NCBI RefSeq assembly: GCF_040120695.1
Contig: NZ_JBEEAC010000029.1
Span: 6,711 to 70,710, forward strand
Direction: 5' to 3'
From: Plantactinospora sp040120695
GTDB taxonomy: Bacteria > Actinomycetota > Actinomycetes > Mycobacteriales > Micromonosporaceae
DNA: 64,000 nucleotides
Shown here: piece after piece, positions 1 to 8,254 of the stretch
Layout of the letters: the number at the start of each line of letters is the position of its first letter
Numbering within the stretch: the stretch's first letter is position 1
Position numbers and translations under genes: made by a program
Notes under the pieces: generated by a model
The model's input: only the letters and a program-made list of their open reading frames with translations
Database searches by the model: none
What the model was told of the DNA's origin: nothing

Positions 1-333
1 GACCGTGAGATGCGCCACCGCCTGGCCCAGGTCGTACGCGGCGTGCGGCAGCGGCCCGCCGTTCGGCCCGGTGGTGGTGTGCGCGCCGAGCAGCAGCGCC
101 GAGGCCCGGCTGGCCCACCGCTGGTTACCGGCGGAGAGGTTGGTCAGGATCCGCTTGAATGCCTCGTCGTCGCGGCGACCGACCAGGAAGCGCCAGGGCT
201 GGGTGTTGTCGGCGGACGGCGCCCAGCGGGCCGCCTCGAGCAGCGACGCGACCTCGGCGTCGGTGAGGTCGGCGACCGGGTCGAAGGCGTGCGGGCTCCA
301 CCGGGTCGCCAGAATCGGGGAGAGCTGGGACAT
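1..333 (-). CDS. Nitroreductase family protein (N-terminal part, runs off window)
   Basis: The 111 residues visible begin with an ATG at 333 and continue in frame to the first base of the window, so the C-terminal half is missing. The sequence has the nitroreductase opening: a RWSPHAFD segment near residue 12, then LLEAARWAPSADNTQPWRF around residues 34-52, which in this family contributes to FMN binding and the dimer interface. Members are flavin-dependent NAD(P)H oxidoreductases acting on nitro compounds, quinones or other acceptors; the substrate cannot be told from this fragment. No strong Shine-Dalgarno precedes the ATG. The lipoprotein gene at 419-1174 lies upstream on the same strand, separated by 85 bases. 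Confidence 0.8.
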   Translation of the reverse strand, partial: MSQLSPILATRWSPHAFDPVADLTDAEVASLLEAARWAPSADNTQPWRFLVGRRDDEAFKRILTNLSAGNQRWASRASALLLGAHTTTGPNGGPLPHAAYDLGQAVAHLTV

Positions 334-418
334 GATGCCGAGTGTGCCGTATCAGGCACTCTGTCCCCACACTGGGGTCACCCGGCGTGACGAAGCGCAC
401 CCATAACGTGAAGGAGGC

Positions 419-1174
419 TCATTCGCCGTCTGAGCCGTCGGGCGGCGGTGCGGCGATCGGTAACGGCTCCCGGTCGACCAGCGGACCGGGCAGCGCGACG
501 GTGGCCGGGGCGGCGGTCGGCGTACCGGCCAGGGTCAGGGTGCCGGCGGGCAGCCGGGCCGCCGTGAGGGTGCCGTCCTGGGCATAGCAGTAGATGCCCG
601 GGTCCAGCTGCGGGCTGACCGACGCCGAGGTCGACTCGACGGCGAAACACCTGCCCCGGGCGCCCGGCAGGGCGGCGGCGGAGACCGCGAGCGGGGCCTG
701 CCGGTCGGTGAGTACCGCCGGCCAGTCGGTGAACGGGTGCCGCATCCGGGGGTCGATGCCGGGGTCGAGGGGTTGGTCGGGCCCGGCCACCCGTACGCAG
801 CCCGACTCCGGTCGCTCCGCCGAGGGGAGCGCGCACTGGAACATTCCGGCACGATTCTGGACAACTGAGACGTCGGCGCTGCCGCCGAGCGCGCCACCCG
901 GGATGTCCACCCGCCAGGAGCGGTCGGCCGCCCGGACCACCGAGATCGACCGGTCCGGTTCGCCGGCTGCGCTGAGCGTGTACACGGCCGTCAGCTGGCG
1001 GTCCTGTGCGGCGGCGGCGAGCGCGGCGAGCTGGTCCCGGGCCTCGGCCGGCTGGCTCGCCGCCGGAGCGGGACTGGTCGCGGCCGGCGCGGGGGTCTCG
1101 GCGCCGCAGCCGGCCAGCAGCGCCGTGCCGGCCAGCAGGAGTGCGCCGAGCAGGGGGGCTACGCCGGGATGCAC
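419..1174 (-). CDS. Secreted lipoprotein of unknown function
   Basis: A 251-residue protein with a clear lipoprotein signal peptide: hydrophobic core, then the lipobox LLAGC with the acylated Cys at about residue 22, followed by an Ala/Pro-rich tether. The rest (about residues 50-240) has the mixed hydrophobic-polar pattern of an extracellular beta-rich domain with a few Cys that could form disulfides (SGCVRV, RGRCF, YCYAQ). It loosely resembles small outer-face lipoproteins of actinomycetes, but I do not recognise a named family. It stands upstream of the nitroreductase on the same strand and divergent from ask. The product should be anchored on the outer face of the membrane; its role is unknown. 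Confidence 0.75.
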   Translation of the reverse strand: MHPGVAPLLGALLLAGTALLAGCGAETPAPAATSPAPAASQPAEARDQLAALAAAAQDRQLTAVYTLSAAGEPDRSISVVRAADRSWRVDIPGGALGGSADVSVVQNRAGMFQCALPSAERPESGCVRVAGPDQPLDPGIDPRMRHPFTDWPAVLTDRQAPLAVSAAALPGARGRCFAVESTSASVSPQLDPGIYCYAQDGTLTAARLPAGTLTLAGTPTAAPATVALPGPLVDREPLPIAAPPPDGSDGE

Positions 1175-1405
1175 CCCGCCATTCTCGGGGTATACCGCTG
1201 GAACGGGTGATCAGTCCAGCTACTCTCGCGTGTCGCGCCGGGTCGGATGGTGGGAACGTCTGGTCGGCGCGACGGCGCCGGCCGGTACTCTGAGTTGGTC
1301 TCACACGGCGCCGCCGGTCTCGACCCGGCGGCGTCGGCACGCTCAGGGTCGTGCGCCTCGTCCGGCCCGGGATTCGCTTGGCCCATCGGGAAGGAGTGCA
1401 CCGTC

Positions 1406-2671
1406 GTGGCACTGGTCGTGCAGAAATACGGCGGATCGTCGGTCGCCAACGCCGAGCGGATCAAACGGGTGGCCGAGCGGATCATCGCCGCCCGCAAGGC
1501 CGGCGACGACGTGGTGGTCGTGGTGAGCGCGATGGGCGACACCACCGACGAGCTGCTCGACCTCGCCAACCAGGTCAGTCCGCTACCGCCCGGACGCGAA
1601 CTCGACATGCTGCTCACCGCCGGTGAACGCATCTCGATGGCACTGGTGGCGATGGCGATACACAACCTGGGCTACGAGGCGCGGTCCTACACCGGATCCC
1701 AGGCGGGCGTGCTGACCACCTCGGTGCACGGCCGGGCCCGGATCATCGACGTCACGCCCGGCCGGCTGCGCTCGGCGCTCAACGAGGGTGCGGTGGTGAT
1801 CGTCGCTGGCTTCCAGGGCGTCTCCCAGGACACCAAGGACATAACGACGCTGGGTCGGGGCGGCTCGGACACCACCGCGGTGGCCCTGGCGGCGGCGCTG
1901 GAGGCGGACGTCTGCGAGATCTACACGGACGTCGACGGGATCTTCACCGCCGACCCGCGGATCGTGCCGAACGCCCGGCACATCAGGATCCTCACCTACG
2001 AGGAGATGCTCGAACTGGCCGCCTGCGGCGCGAAGGTGCTGCACCTGCGGAGCGTGGAGTACGCCCGGAGGGCCGGGTTGCCGATCCGGGTACGTTCGTC
2101 ATACTCGACCAACACCGGCACGTTGGTAACCGGATCGACGGAGGACCTACCCGTGGAGCAAGCACTTATCACCGGGGTCGCCCACGACCGGAGCGAGGCG
2201 AAGATCACGGCGGTCGGCGTACCGGACGAGCCGGGAGCGGCGGCCCGGATCTTCGAGACCGTCGCGGGGGCCGAGATCAACCTCGACATGATCGTGCAGA
2301 ACGTCTCGACCGAGGGCACCGGCCGGACCGACATCTCGTTCACCCTGCCCAAGTCCGACGGACCGACCGCGATGGCGGCGCTGAGCAAGGTGCAGGAGCA
2401 GGTCAAGTTCAAGGGCCTGCTCTACGACGACCATGTCGGCAAGGTGTCGCTGATCGGCGCCGGCATGCGTTCGCACCCGGGTGTGGCGGCCAGCTTCTTC
2501 GCCGCGCTGGCCGAGGCCGGGGTGAACATCGAGATGATCTCCACGTCCGAGATCCGGGTTTCGGTCGTCTGCCGGGACACCGACCTCGACATCGCGGTCC
2601 GGGCCGTGCACGAGGCCTTCGACCTGGGCGGCAGCGAGGAAGCGGTGGTCTACGCCGGGACCGGGAGGTAG
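1406..2671 (+). CDS. ask: Aspartokinase, alpha subunit
   Basis: ATP:L-aspartate 4-phosphotransferase, the first step of the aspartate pathway to lysine, threonine, methionine and diaminopimelate. The GTG at 1406 is chosen because AAGGAG lies at 1391-1396 and the protein then opens with ALVVQKYGGSSVANAERI, the classical N-terminus and KxGGSS nucleotide motif. Length (421 aa) matches actinobacterial enzymes. The kinase domain covers about residues 1-245; two ACT domains (about 265-421) bind lysine and threonine in this family. A second in-frame start at 2153 gives the small regulatory subunit. Four bases separate its stop from asd, so the two form an operon. DAP supply for peptidoglycan is the likely essential role. 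Confidence 0.97.
   Translation: MALVVQKYGGSSVANAERIKRVAERIIAARKAGDDVVVVVSAMGDTTDELLDLANQVSPLPPGRELDMLLTAGERISMALVAMAIHNLGYEARSYTGSQAGVLTTSVHGRARIIDVTPGRLRSALNEGAVVIVAGFQGVSQDTKDITTLGRGGSDTTAVALAAALEADVCEIYTDVDGIFTADPRIVPNARHIRILTYEEMLELAACGAKVLHLRSVEYARRAGLPIRVRSSYSTNTGTLVTGSTEDLPVEQALITGVAHDRSEAKITAVGVPDEPGAAARIFETVAGAEINLDMIVQNVSTEGTGRTDISFTLPKSDGPTAMAALSKVQEQVKFKGLLYDDHVGKVSLIGAGMRSHPGVAASFFAALAEAGVNIEMISTSEIRVSVVCRDTDLDIAVRAVHEAFDLGGSEEAVVYAGTGR
2153..2671 (+). CDS. ask: Aspartokinase beta (regulatory) subunit from an in-frame internal start
   Basis: GTG at 2153-2155 is in frame with the long subunit (codon 250) and has a full GGAGG at 2140-2144 with 8-base spacing. This is the arrangement known in Corynebacterium glutamicum, Mycobacterium and Bacillus, where a separate ACT-domain beta subunit of about 170 residues is translated from inside the gene and forms an alpha2beta2 enzyme. 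The predicted product is 172 residues starting VEQALITGVAHDRSEAK, matching the family's usual beta start. The sequence shows the start and SD; that both products are made here is inference from the family. Confidence 0.85.
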   Translation: MEQALITGVAHDRSEAKITAVGVPDEPGAAARIFETVAGAEINLDMIVQNVSTEGTGRTDISFTLPKSDGPTAMAALSKVQEQVKFKGLLYDDHVGKVSLIGAGMRSHPGVAASFFAALAEAGVNIEMISTSEIRVSVVCRDTDLDIAVRAVHEAFDLGGSEEAVVYAGTGR

Positions 2672-2675
2672 TCCG

Positions 2676-3743
2676 ATGGCGACGCTCCCCACACTCGCGG
2701 TGGTCGGGGCAACCGGTGCGGTCGGCACGGTCATGTGCGACCTGCTCTCCTCCCGGAAGAACGTCTGGGGTGAGATCCGGCTGATCGCCTCGGCGCGCTC
2801 CGCCGGGCAGACCCGGCTGTGCCGGGGCGAGGAGCTGACCGTACAGGAGTTGACCGCCGAGGCGTTCGACGGCGTGGACGTGGCCATGTTCGACGTACCG
2901 GACGAGGTCTCCGCGCGGTGGGCGCCGGTCGCGGTCTCCCGGGGCGCGGTGGCGGTGGACAACTCCGCCGCGTTCCGCGGCGACAGGGACGTGCCGCTGG
3001 TCGTACCGGAGATCAACCCGGAGCAGGTACGCAACCGTCCCAAGGGCATCATCGCGAACGCCAACTGCACCACCCTGACGATGATCGTCGCGGTCGCGCC
3101 GCTGCACCGCGAGTACGGGCTGCGTGAGCTGGTGCTCTCGTCGTACCAGGCGGTCTCCGGGACCGGGCAGGTCGGGGTGGACACCCTGCACGACCAGCTC
3201 TCCAAGATCGCCGGTGACCGGGTGCTCGGCTCCCGACCGGGCAACGTGCGGCAGGCAATCGGCGACGACCTCGGCCCGTTCCCGGCCCCGATGGCGCTCA
3301 ACGTGGTGCCCTGGGCCGGGTCGCTGCGGGACGGCGGCTGGTCGTCCGAGGAGCTGAAGCTGCGCAACGAGTCGCGCAAGATCCTCGGTCTGCCCGACCT
3401 GAAGGTCTCCGCCACCTGCGTACGGGTGCCGGTGGTCACCGGACACTCGGTCGCCGTACACGCGGTCTTCGGCACCGAGGTGGACGCGGAGGGCGCCCGG
3501 GAGGCGCTGCGCAACGCCCCCGGGGTGATCCTGGTCGACGACCCGGCGACCGGCGAGTTCCCGATGCCTATCGACGCGGTCGGCACCGACCCGTCCTGGG
3601 TGGGCCGGATCCGCCGCTCGGTCGACGACCCCCGCGCCCTCGACCTCTTCGTGACCGGCGACAACCTGCGCAAGGGCGCCGCCCTGAACACCGCGCAGAT
3701 CGCCGAACTCCTCTCCGCCGAGTTCTCCGCCGCCGCCCGCTGA
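2676..3743 (+). CDS. asd: Aspartate-semialdehyde dehydrogenase
   Basis: NADPH-dependent reduction of 4-phospho-aspartate to aspartate semialdehyde, the step after aspartokinase. 355 residues, usual for the family. The N-terminal Rossmann motif is VVGATGAVG (residues 9-17). The catalytic cysteine is Cys131 in NANCTTL, and the general-base histidine is probably in the GHSVAVH segment near residue 250. ATG follows a GGGAGG at the end of ask with the intergenic spacer only 4 bases, so it is co-transcribed and probably translationally coupled. It ends 9 bases before the convergent diguanylate cyclase gene. Confidence 0.97.
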   Translation: MATLPTLAVVGATGAVGTVMCDLLSSRKNVWGEIRLIASARSAGQTRLCRGEELTVQELTAEAFDGVDVAMFDVPDEVSARWAPVAVSRGAVAVDNSAAFRGDRDVPLVVPEINPEQVRNRPKGIIANANCTTLTMIVAVAPLHREYGLRELVLSSYQAVSGTGQVGVDTLHDQLSKIAGDRVLGSRPGNVRQAIGDDLGPFPAPMALNVVPWAGSLRDGGWSSEELKLRNESRKILGLPDLKVSATCVRVPVVTGHSVAVHAVFGTEVDAEGAREALRNAPGVILVDDPATGEFPMPIDAVGTDPSWVGRIRRSVDDPRALDLFVTGDNLRKGAALNTAQIAELLSAEFSAAAR

Positions 3744-3750
3744 GCGGCGG
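3730..3750. terminator. Possible GC hairpin at the asd 3' end
   Basis: CCGCCGC (3730-3736) pairs with GCGGCGG (3744-3750) around the asd stop codon. No T-tract follows. It sits between two convergent genes, so a bidirectional stop or stall structure is plausible but weak. Confidence 0.3.
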
Positions 3751-3752
3751 TG

Positions 3753-5183
3753 TCAGACACCGGCCAGGCGTACGCCGTCGCGGCCGTTCCGTTTGACGCC
3801 GTAGAGGGCCTCGTCGGCGCGGCGCAGGGTCAGGTCGGGTGGCTCGCCGTACCGCTGCACGGCCACCCCGATGCTGACCGTCCGGCCGGTACCCCGGGCC
3901 GCCTCCACCAGGCGTTGGGCGATCCCGACCGCCTCCTCCGGGCGGAGCACCTCGATCACGGCCACGAACTCGTCACCGCCGATCCGGTACAGCTCGTCGC
4001 CGTGCCGCAGCGCGCCTTCGAGGGCCCGGGCGAGATCGACCAGTACCTGGTCGCCGACCTGGTGGCCGTAGGTGTCGTTGACGGTCTTGAAGTTGTCGAC
4101 GTCGATCGCGAGCAGCGCCGTCCGGCCCGGGTGCGACCCGGCGATCCGCTCGCCGAACGACCCCTGGTGCCGCAGCCCGGTCAGCGGGTCGGAGCTGGCC
4201 CGCTCGCGCAACCGCGCCAACCCGTTCAGGCGTTCCAGGCAGATCCACGACTGGGCGCCGAGCAGCTCGATCAGGTTGACGGTGGTCGGGTCGGGGCGCA
4301 GCGTACGGGTGTCGCCGACCAGCAGCACCCCGCAGAACTCGGTGGGGCCGAGCGGTACCGAGATCAGGGTGCGTAGCCCGGCGGCGATCAGCACGTCCTG
4401 GTCCGGCGTGGTCGGGTGGTTTCCCTCGCCGAGCGTGTAGGAGGCACCGTAGGTGTGCGCGTGCGCCCGGAGCCGTTCCAGCACCGGTCGGCCGGCGCCG
4501 GCCAGCGCGGCATGCACCCGGGACTCGAGAGCGTCGGGTACCAGGTCCGGCGTCGCCACCCGAGGCCCGGCCGGCCCGTCCAGCACGAAGACCGCCGAGC
4601 TGAGCCCGGAGACGTCCCGGGCCGCGGAGACGGCGGCGGTCATCAGCTCGGCCTCGGTGGCGGCGGAGGTCAGCGCGGAGGCGTGCCGGAGCAGCTTCTC
4701 GCTCCGGGTCTCGGCGGGCGGGCCGCCGAGCTGCCCGATCCTGCCGCCGAGCAGGGCGGCGACCTGCTCGGCGGTGCGCCGCCAGGCGTCCAGGTCGACG
4801 TCGACGGTCGGCCACTCCAGATCCAGTACCCCGATCGGCTGCCCCGCCCGGTCGAGGATCGGGGCGCAGATCTCCGCCCGTACGTCGGGTCGCAGCGGCA
4901 CGTAGTCGGGTTCGTTCGTCACCTCTGGCACGGTTTCGGTCTTGCCGGAGGCGTACACCCGGCCGACCGTTCCGGTGTCGGTCGGTACCGAGGCGAAGAC
5001 CTGCCACGATCCGGTCGCGGCGACACAGCGGAGCCGGTCGCGGACCCAGAGCAGCACCGCGATCCGTCCCGGCATGTGCTTGCCCAGCGTGACCACCGTC
5101 ACCTGAGCCGCCTCGACGGCGGTGGACGCCGTGCGCAGCCGGGTGGTCACGTCGCTGACGACGCGGGAGTGGTCGAGGGACAC
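3753..5183 (-). CDS. GAF-domain diguanylate cyclase
   Basis: Predicted to make cyclic di-GMP from two GTP. The C-terminal 165 residues form a GGDEF domain: DPLTGL entry motif, IDVDNFKTVNDTYGH substrate segment, and an intact catalytic RIGGDEF near residue 400. An RxxD inhibitory site (RHGD) lies exactly five residues before GGDEF, so product feedback inhibition is expected. Upstream are two GAF-like sensory segments (about residues 15-150 and 175-320) without a transmembrane region, so the protein is cytosolic. GTG at 5183 is preferred; a TTG 42 bases upstream would add 14 residues but neither has a strong SD. No EAL or HD-GYP partner is adjacent. Confidence 0.9.
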   Translation of the reverse strand: MSLDHSRVVSDVTTRLRTASTAVEAAQVTVVTLGKHMPGRIAVLLWVRDRLRCVAATGSWQVFASVPTDTGTVGRVYASGKTETVPEVTNEPDYVPLRPDVRAEICAPILDRAGQPIGVLDLEWPTVDVDLDAWRRTAEQVAALLGGRIGQLGGPPAETRSEKLLRHASALTSAATEAELMTAAVSAARDVSGLSSAVFVLDGPAGPRVATPDLVPDALESRVHAALAGAGRPVLERLRAHAHTYGASYTLGEGNHPTTPDQDVLIAAGLRTLISVPLGPTEFCGVLLVGDTRTLRPDPTTVNLIELLGAQSWICLERLNGLARLRERASSDPLTGLRHQGSFGERIAGSHPGRTALLAIDVDNFKTVNDTYGHQVGDQVLVDLARALEGALRHGDELYRIGGDEFVAVIEVLRPEEAVGIAQRLVEAARGTGRTVSIGVAVQRYGEPPDLTLRRADEALYGVKRNGRDGVRLAGV

Positions 5184-5289
5184 CGTTTCCGATCCGGGGA
5201 GGAGGGGTTCGAGGGGTCCGACCAAGATTACTCAGGGTATTGAGAATCTGCCGGGTGTGAGTGATCTCCGCCTCCCCGGACGCCTCGGA

Positions 5290-5913
5290 TCAGTTGATCA
5301 GCGCCAGGGCCGCCTCGCGGAGCGGCGCCGATGCGTTCGCCGGGGAGCCGGCGTGGAACGGCGGGTCCGGGTCGTACTCGATGGCGAGCTGGACGGCGTG
5401 CGCGGTCGGCACGTCGGTCGCCTCGGCCAGCAGGGTCAGCGCCATGTCGACGCCGGCCGAGACGCCGGCCGCGGTGATGATCCGGCCGTCCCGGACCACC
5501 CGCTCCCGGACCGGCTCGGCGTCGAAGGCCCGCAGCTGGTCGAGCCAGCCCCAGTGGCTCGTCGCCCGCCGCCCGCCCAGTAGCCCGGCCGCGCCGAGCA
5601 GGAACGAGCCGGAACAGACCGAGGTGGTCCACCGGGTGTACTGGTGGGCGAGTGCGATCCAGCCGACCAGTGCCGCGTCGGCGAGCGCGGCCCGGGTGCC
5701 GGGCCCGCCCGGTACGACGATCACGTCCGGGCGGGACAGCTCGGCGTAGCCGGCCGTGGCGGTGATCGACATCGCGCCCCGGTCGTCGACAACCGGGCCG
5801 GGTTCGGCGGCGACCATGGTCACGGTGACGCCGGGAGCGAAGGCCAGCACCGTGTACGGCCCGACGACGTCGAGGGCGGTGAATCGCGGATAGAGCGGGA
5901 TGGCGACGTGCAT
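5290..5913 (-). CDS. DJ-1/PfpI family protein, isonitrile hydratase-like
   Basis: 207 residues with the DJ-1/PfpI (class I glutamine amidotransferase-like) fold. The nucleophile elbow is SVCSGSFLLGAAGLL with Cys100, followed by GRRATSHW, the pattern of InhA-type isonitrile hydratases and of the N-terminal half of GlxA regulators. AAGGAGGA precedes the ATG. It lies downstream of, and on the same strand as, a GlxA-family regulator with 140 bases between them. Hydration of isonitriles to N-substituted formamides is a possible activity; other family members are amidases, chaperones or glyoxalases, so the reaction remains open. Confidence 0.8.
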   Translation of the reverse strand: MHVAIPLYPRFTALDVVGPYTVLAFAPGVTVTMVAAEPGPVVDDRGAMSITATAGYAELSRPDVIVVPGGPGTRAALADAALVGWIALAHQYTRWTTSVCSGSFLLGAAGLLGGRRATSHWGWLDQLRAFDAEPVRERVVRDGRIITAAGVSAGVDMALTLLAEATDVPTAHAVQLAIEYDPDPPFHAGSPANASAPLREAALALIN

Positions 5914-6053
5914 GCTCGGTTCCTCCTTGACGGAACGGGCTGGATCGGCTGCGCGGTACGGCGCCCGGCAGGTGTCGGGACGTGCGGGATCGGCTCCGGT
6001 GTCGGCGGTTGCCGGCGACTGTCGGAGATGCGGTCGGTGGATGGGCCGGCCGG

Positions 6054-7022
6054 TCAGGCCTGTTTCGACCGGAAACGGCGGCGGTAGTCGCCCGGCGCGA
6101 CCCGCCAGTGCCGGCGGAATACGCGGTAGAGGGTTTCGGCGGCGCCGAGACCGGACTCCCGGGCCACCCGGTCCAGCGGATGGCCGGTGTGCTCCAGCAG
6201 CCGGCGGGCGGCGTCGGCCCGGCTGCGTTCGACGTACCGGCCCGGGGAGACGCCGGTCTGCTCGGTGAAGAGCCGGGAGAAGTGCCGCTCGCTCATTCCG
6301 GCCCGGCGGGCGAGCGCCGGCACGCTGAGATCCTCGGTCGGGTTGGCGTCGATGAAGGTCTGGAGTTCGCGCAGCGGTTCGCTGCGTGGCACCGCCGCCC
6401 GCATCGCCGTGCTGAACTGGCTCTGGCCGCCCGGCCGGTGTAGGTAGACCACCAGGCCCCGGGCGACGTACCGGGCGAGTTCGTGCCCGTGGTCCGCGGC
6501 CACCAGCGCGAGTGCGAGGTCGATGCCGGCGGTCACCCCGGCGGAGGTCCAGACGTGTCCGTCCCGGATGTAGATCCGGTCGGCGTCCACCTCCACCGCC
6601 GGATAGCGATCGCCCAGTTCCTGGGCGGCCAGCCAGTGTGTGGTGGCGCGCCGACCGTCGAGCAACCCGGCCTCGCCGAGCAGGAGCGCGCCGTTGCAGA
6701 CCGAGCCGACCCGTTCGGCGATGCCGGCGAGTCGGCGGATCCCGGCGACCAGTTGCCGGTCGGTGAGGTGTGCCGACGCGGCGAGCCCACCGGCGACGAG
6801 CAGCGTGTCGATCGGCCCGGTGACCTGGTCCAGGGCCAGGGGTGCCAGGGTGCTGATCCCGTTGCCCGCCGTCACCGGGCCCGGGCGTACCGCCGCGACC
6901 TCGATCCGGTAGCCCCGGCTCTCGCCGACGATCAGGCTCGCCAGCGCGAAGACGTCGGCCGGGCCGGTGAGGTCGAGGTTCTGGAACCCCTCGTAGATCA
7001 GTGTCACCACCCGTCGCCGCAT
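6054..7022 (-). CDS. GlxA family transcriptional regulator (DJ-1 domain + AraC HTH)
   Basis: About 322 residues. The N-terminal half is a DJ-1/PfpI domain (VVTLIYEGFQNLDLTGPADVF opening is cut here to its fold; the elbow is VGSVCNGALLLGEAGLL), and the C-terminal third is an AraC-type double HTH with DLSVPALARRAGMSERHF and a second helix pair ending in YRRRF. This is the GlxA architecture. The DJ-1 part usually senses a small molecule rather than acting as an enzyme. ATG at 7022 (MRRRVVTLIYEGF) is chosen because it abuts the fold; a GTG 42 bases upstream is also open. The DJ-1 enzyme gene follows at 5913, so that gene is the obvious regulatory target. Confidence 0.85.
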   Translation of the reverse strand: MRRRVVTLIYEGFQNLDLTGPADVFALASLIVGESRGYRIEVAAVRPGPVTAGNGISTLAPLALDQVTGPIDTLLVAGGLAASAHLTDRQLVAGIRRLAGIAERVGSVCNGALLLGEAGLLDGRRATTHWLAAQELGDRYPAVEVDADRIYIRDGHVWTSAGVTAGIDLALALVAADHGHELARYVARGLVVYLHRPGGQSQFSTAMRAAVPRSEPLRELQTFIDANPTEDLSVPALARRAGMSERHFSRLFTEQTGVSPGRYVERSRADAARRLLEHTGHPLDRVARESGLGAAETLYRVFRRHWRVAPGDYRRRFRSKQA

Positions 7023-7260
7023 GTGTTCATGCTGCTCGCGGCGGCGCTGTGGCGTCAACGACACAGGTATTGCAGATTACGCCAGCGGATCGGCCCGGTC
7101 GCTTCGTGCGGCCCCGAGTGGCTCGGGCCGGTCACCGGCGGCGGCCCGGCGCTCGGCCAACACGCCGAACGGACCGGGGAAGCATGCCCGGTGCTTGGCT
7201 AAGATCGTCGACAATCCACGTGATCATGATGGCGGGAAGTCGGCGGACGGAGAGCCCGAC

Positions 7261-7710
7261 ATGGCGAGGTTGCCCGACGAGGTGGTGGCCGCGATCGGCC
7301 GGATCACGATTGCCGCCGGGGACCTGGAACTCATCCTGGCCTGGATCGGCGCCGACCAGGCCGGCGGCAACGCGTTCGAGGTGCTGGCCCGGCCCGGCGA
7401 ACCGGTACGCGCCGCCCGGGGCTCGGTCGAGTTCGCCACCCCGGCGTACCGGCAGGCGTACCTCCCGGTGGTCGAGATCGCCGCGAAACTGCTCGCCAAG
7501 CGACACGCGGTGGTCTCCGCGATGTGGGTCAGCGAGGCTCCGGACGAGTCCGTGCAGCGCTGGGAACTGCTGGACGACAAGACCCACGTACGCCAGCTCG
7601 TCGACCCCCGGGCCCTGGACGAGCTGTCCCGGCAACTGCTGGAGGCGCGCAACCGGCTCGTGGCGATCGTGACCGCCCAGCTCAACAACGACCCGGTACC
7701 CGCCTCCTGA
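7261..7710 (+). CDS. Hypothetical protein, 149 aa
   Basis: Predicted soluble protein starting MARLPDEVVAAIG at an ATG with GGAG about 10 bases upstream. It has amphipathic helices, no signal peptide and no membrane segment. The central part contains SVEFATPAYRQAYLPVVEIAAKLL and a conserved-looking WVSEAPDESVQRWELLDDKTHV strand region. I do not recognise the family. It is divergent from the GlxA regulator. A headless acetyltransferase remnant follows in the same reading frame immediately after its TGA. Confidence 0.6.
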   Translation: MARLPDEVVAAIGRITIAAGDLELILAWIGADQAGGNAFEVLARPGEPVRAARGSVEFATPAYRQAYLPVVEIAAKLLAKRHAVVSAMWVSEAPDESVQRWELLDDKTHVRQLVDPRALDELSRQLLEARNRLVAIVTAQLNNDPVPAS

Positions 7711-7938
7711 CACTGGACGGAGCCGGACCGGCGCGGACAGGGAATCGGGCGGCAGGTCCTCGACCACGTGATCGGCTGGGCCCGCGAGCGTGCGCTCCGG
7801 GTCGACCTGTGGGTCGCCGACGACAATCCCGGCGCCCGGCGCCTCTACGAGTGCCACGGCTTCCGCCCGGACGGCCGGACCGAGCCGATCCGGGAGGGCA
7901 GCGAGGCCACCATGAGCCACCTGGTGCTGCCCGGCTGA
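7711..7938 (+). pseudogene. GNAT acetyltransferase remnant (C-terminal half only)
   Basis: Starting directly after the TGA at 7708-7710 and in the same frame, 75 codons read through the core of a GNAT fold: the acetyl-CoA pyrophosphate-binding loop RRGQGIG, helix VLDHVIGWARERA, then NPGARRLYECHGFRPDG, the family's conserved NxxARxLYexxGF motif, and a final beta strand to the TGA at 7936-7938. There is no start codon with an SD, and the N-terminal half of the fold (about 80-90 residues) is missing; the preceding 149-aa gene does not look like it. The best reading is a decayed, 5'-truncated acetyltransferase gene. Readthrough or a sequencing error at the TGA are the alternatives. Confidence 0.7.
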
Positions 7939-8254
7939 CCCGCCCCGGACGGAACATCCATTCTGGCCGGCCCCGTCCCGTTCGGGCAGACGTGAAATCG
8001 GGCGGGTGGTCGGCCGGAGCGCGATGCCTATCCATCGTGGAACGATGGTGGTGTGTGGCGAGGTGGCTCGACGAGCGTCGATCTGGTGGTCGGGGAGGGG
8101 TCCCGAACCGGCCGGGTTAGGTTCCGGGAACCGCACCGCCCCGTCGACGCTCGGTGGTGGCTCGTCCACCTCGACCGCCGGCACGACCGAGGCCAGCTTG
8201 CGACGTTGCCGCTCGCCGCCGGTCGATCGAACCCCGTGACGGGAGGGGACCAGG
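7939..8254. other. Intergenic stretch without a recognisable gene
   Basis: About 316 bases between the GNAT remnant and the membrane protein gene. A short inverted repeat CCATCG-N5-CGATGG occurs near 8033-8049. Open frames here lack SD sequences and coding character. The SD of the next gene (GGGAGGGG, 8241-8248) is at the right end. Confidence 0.5.
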
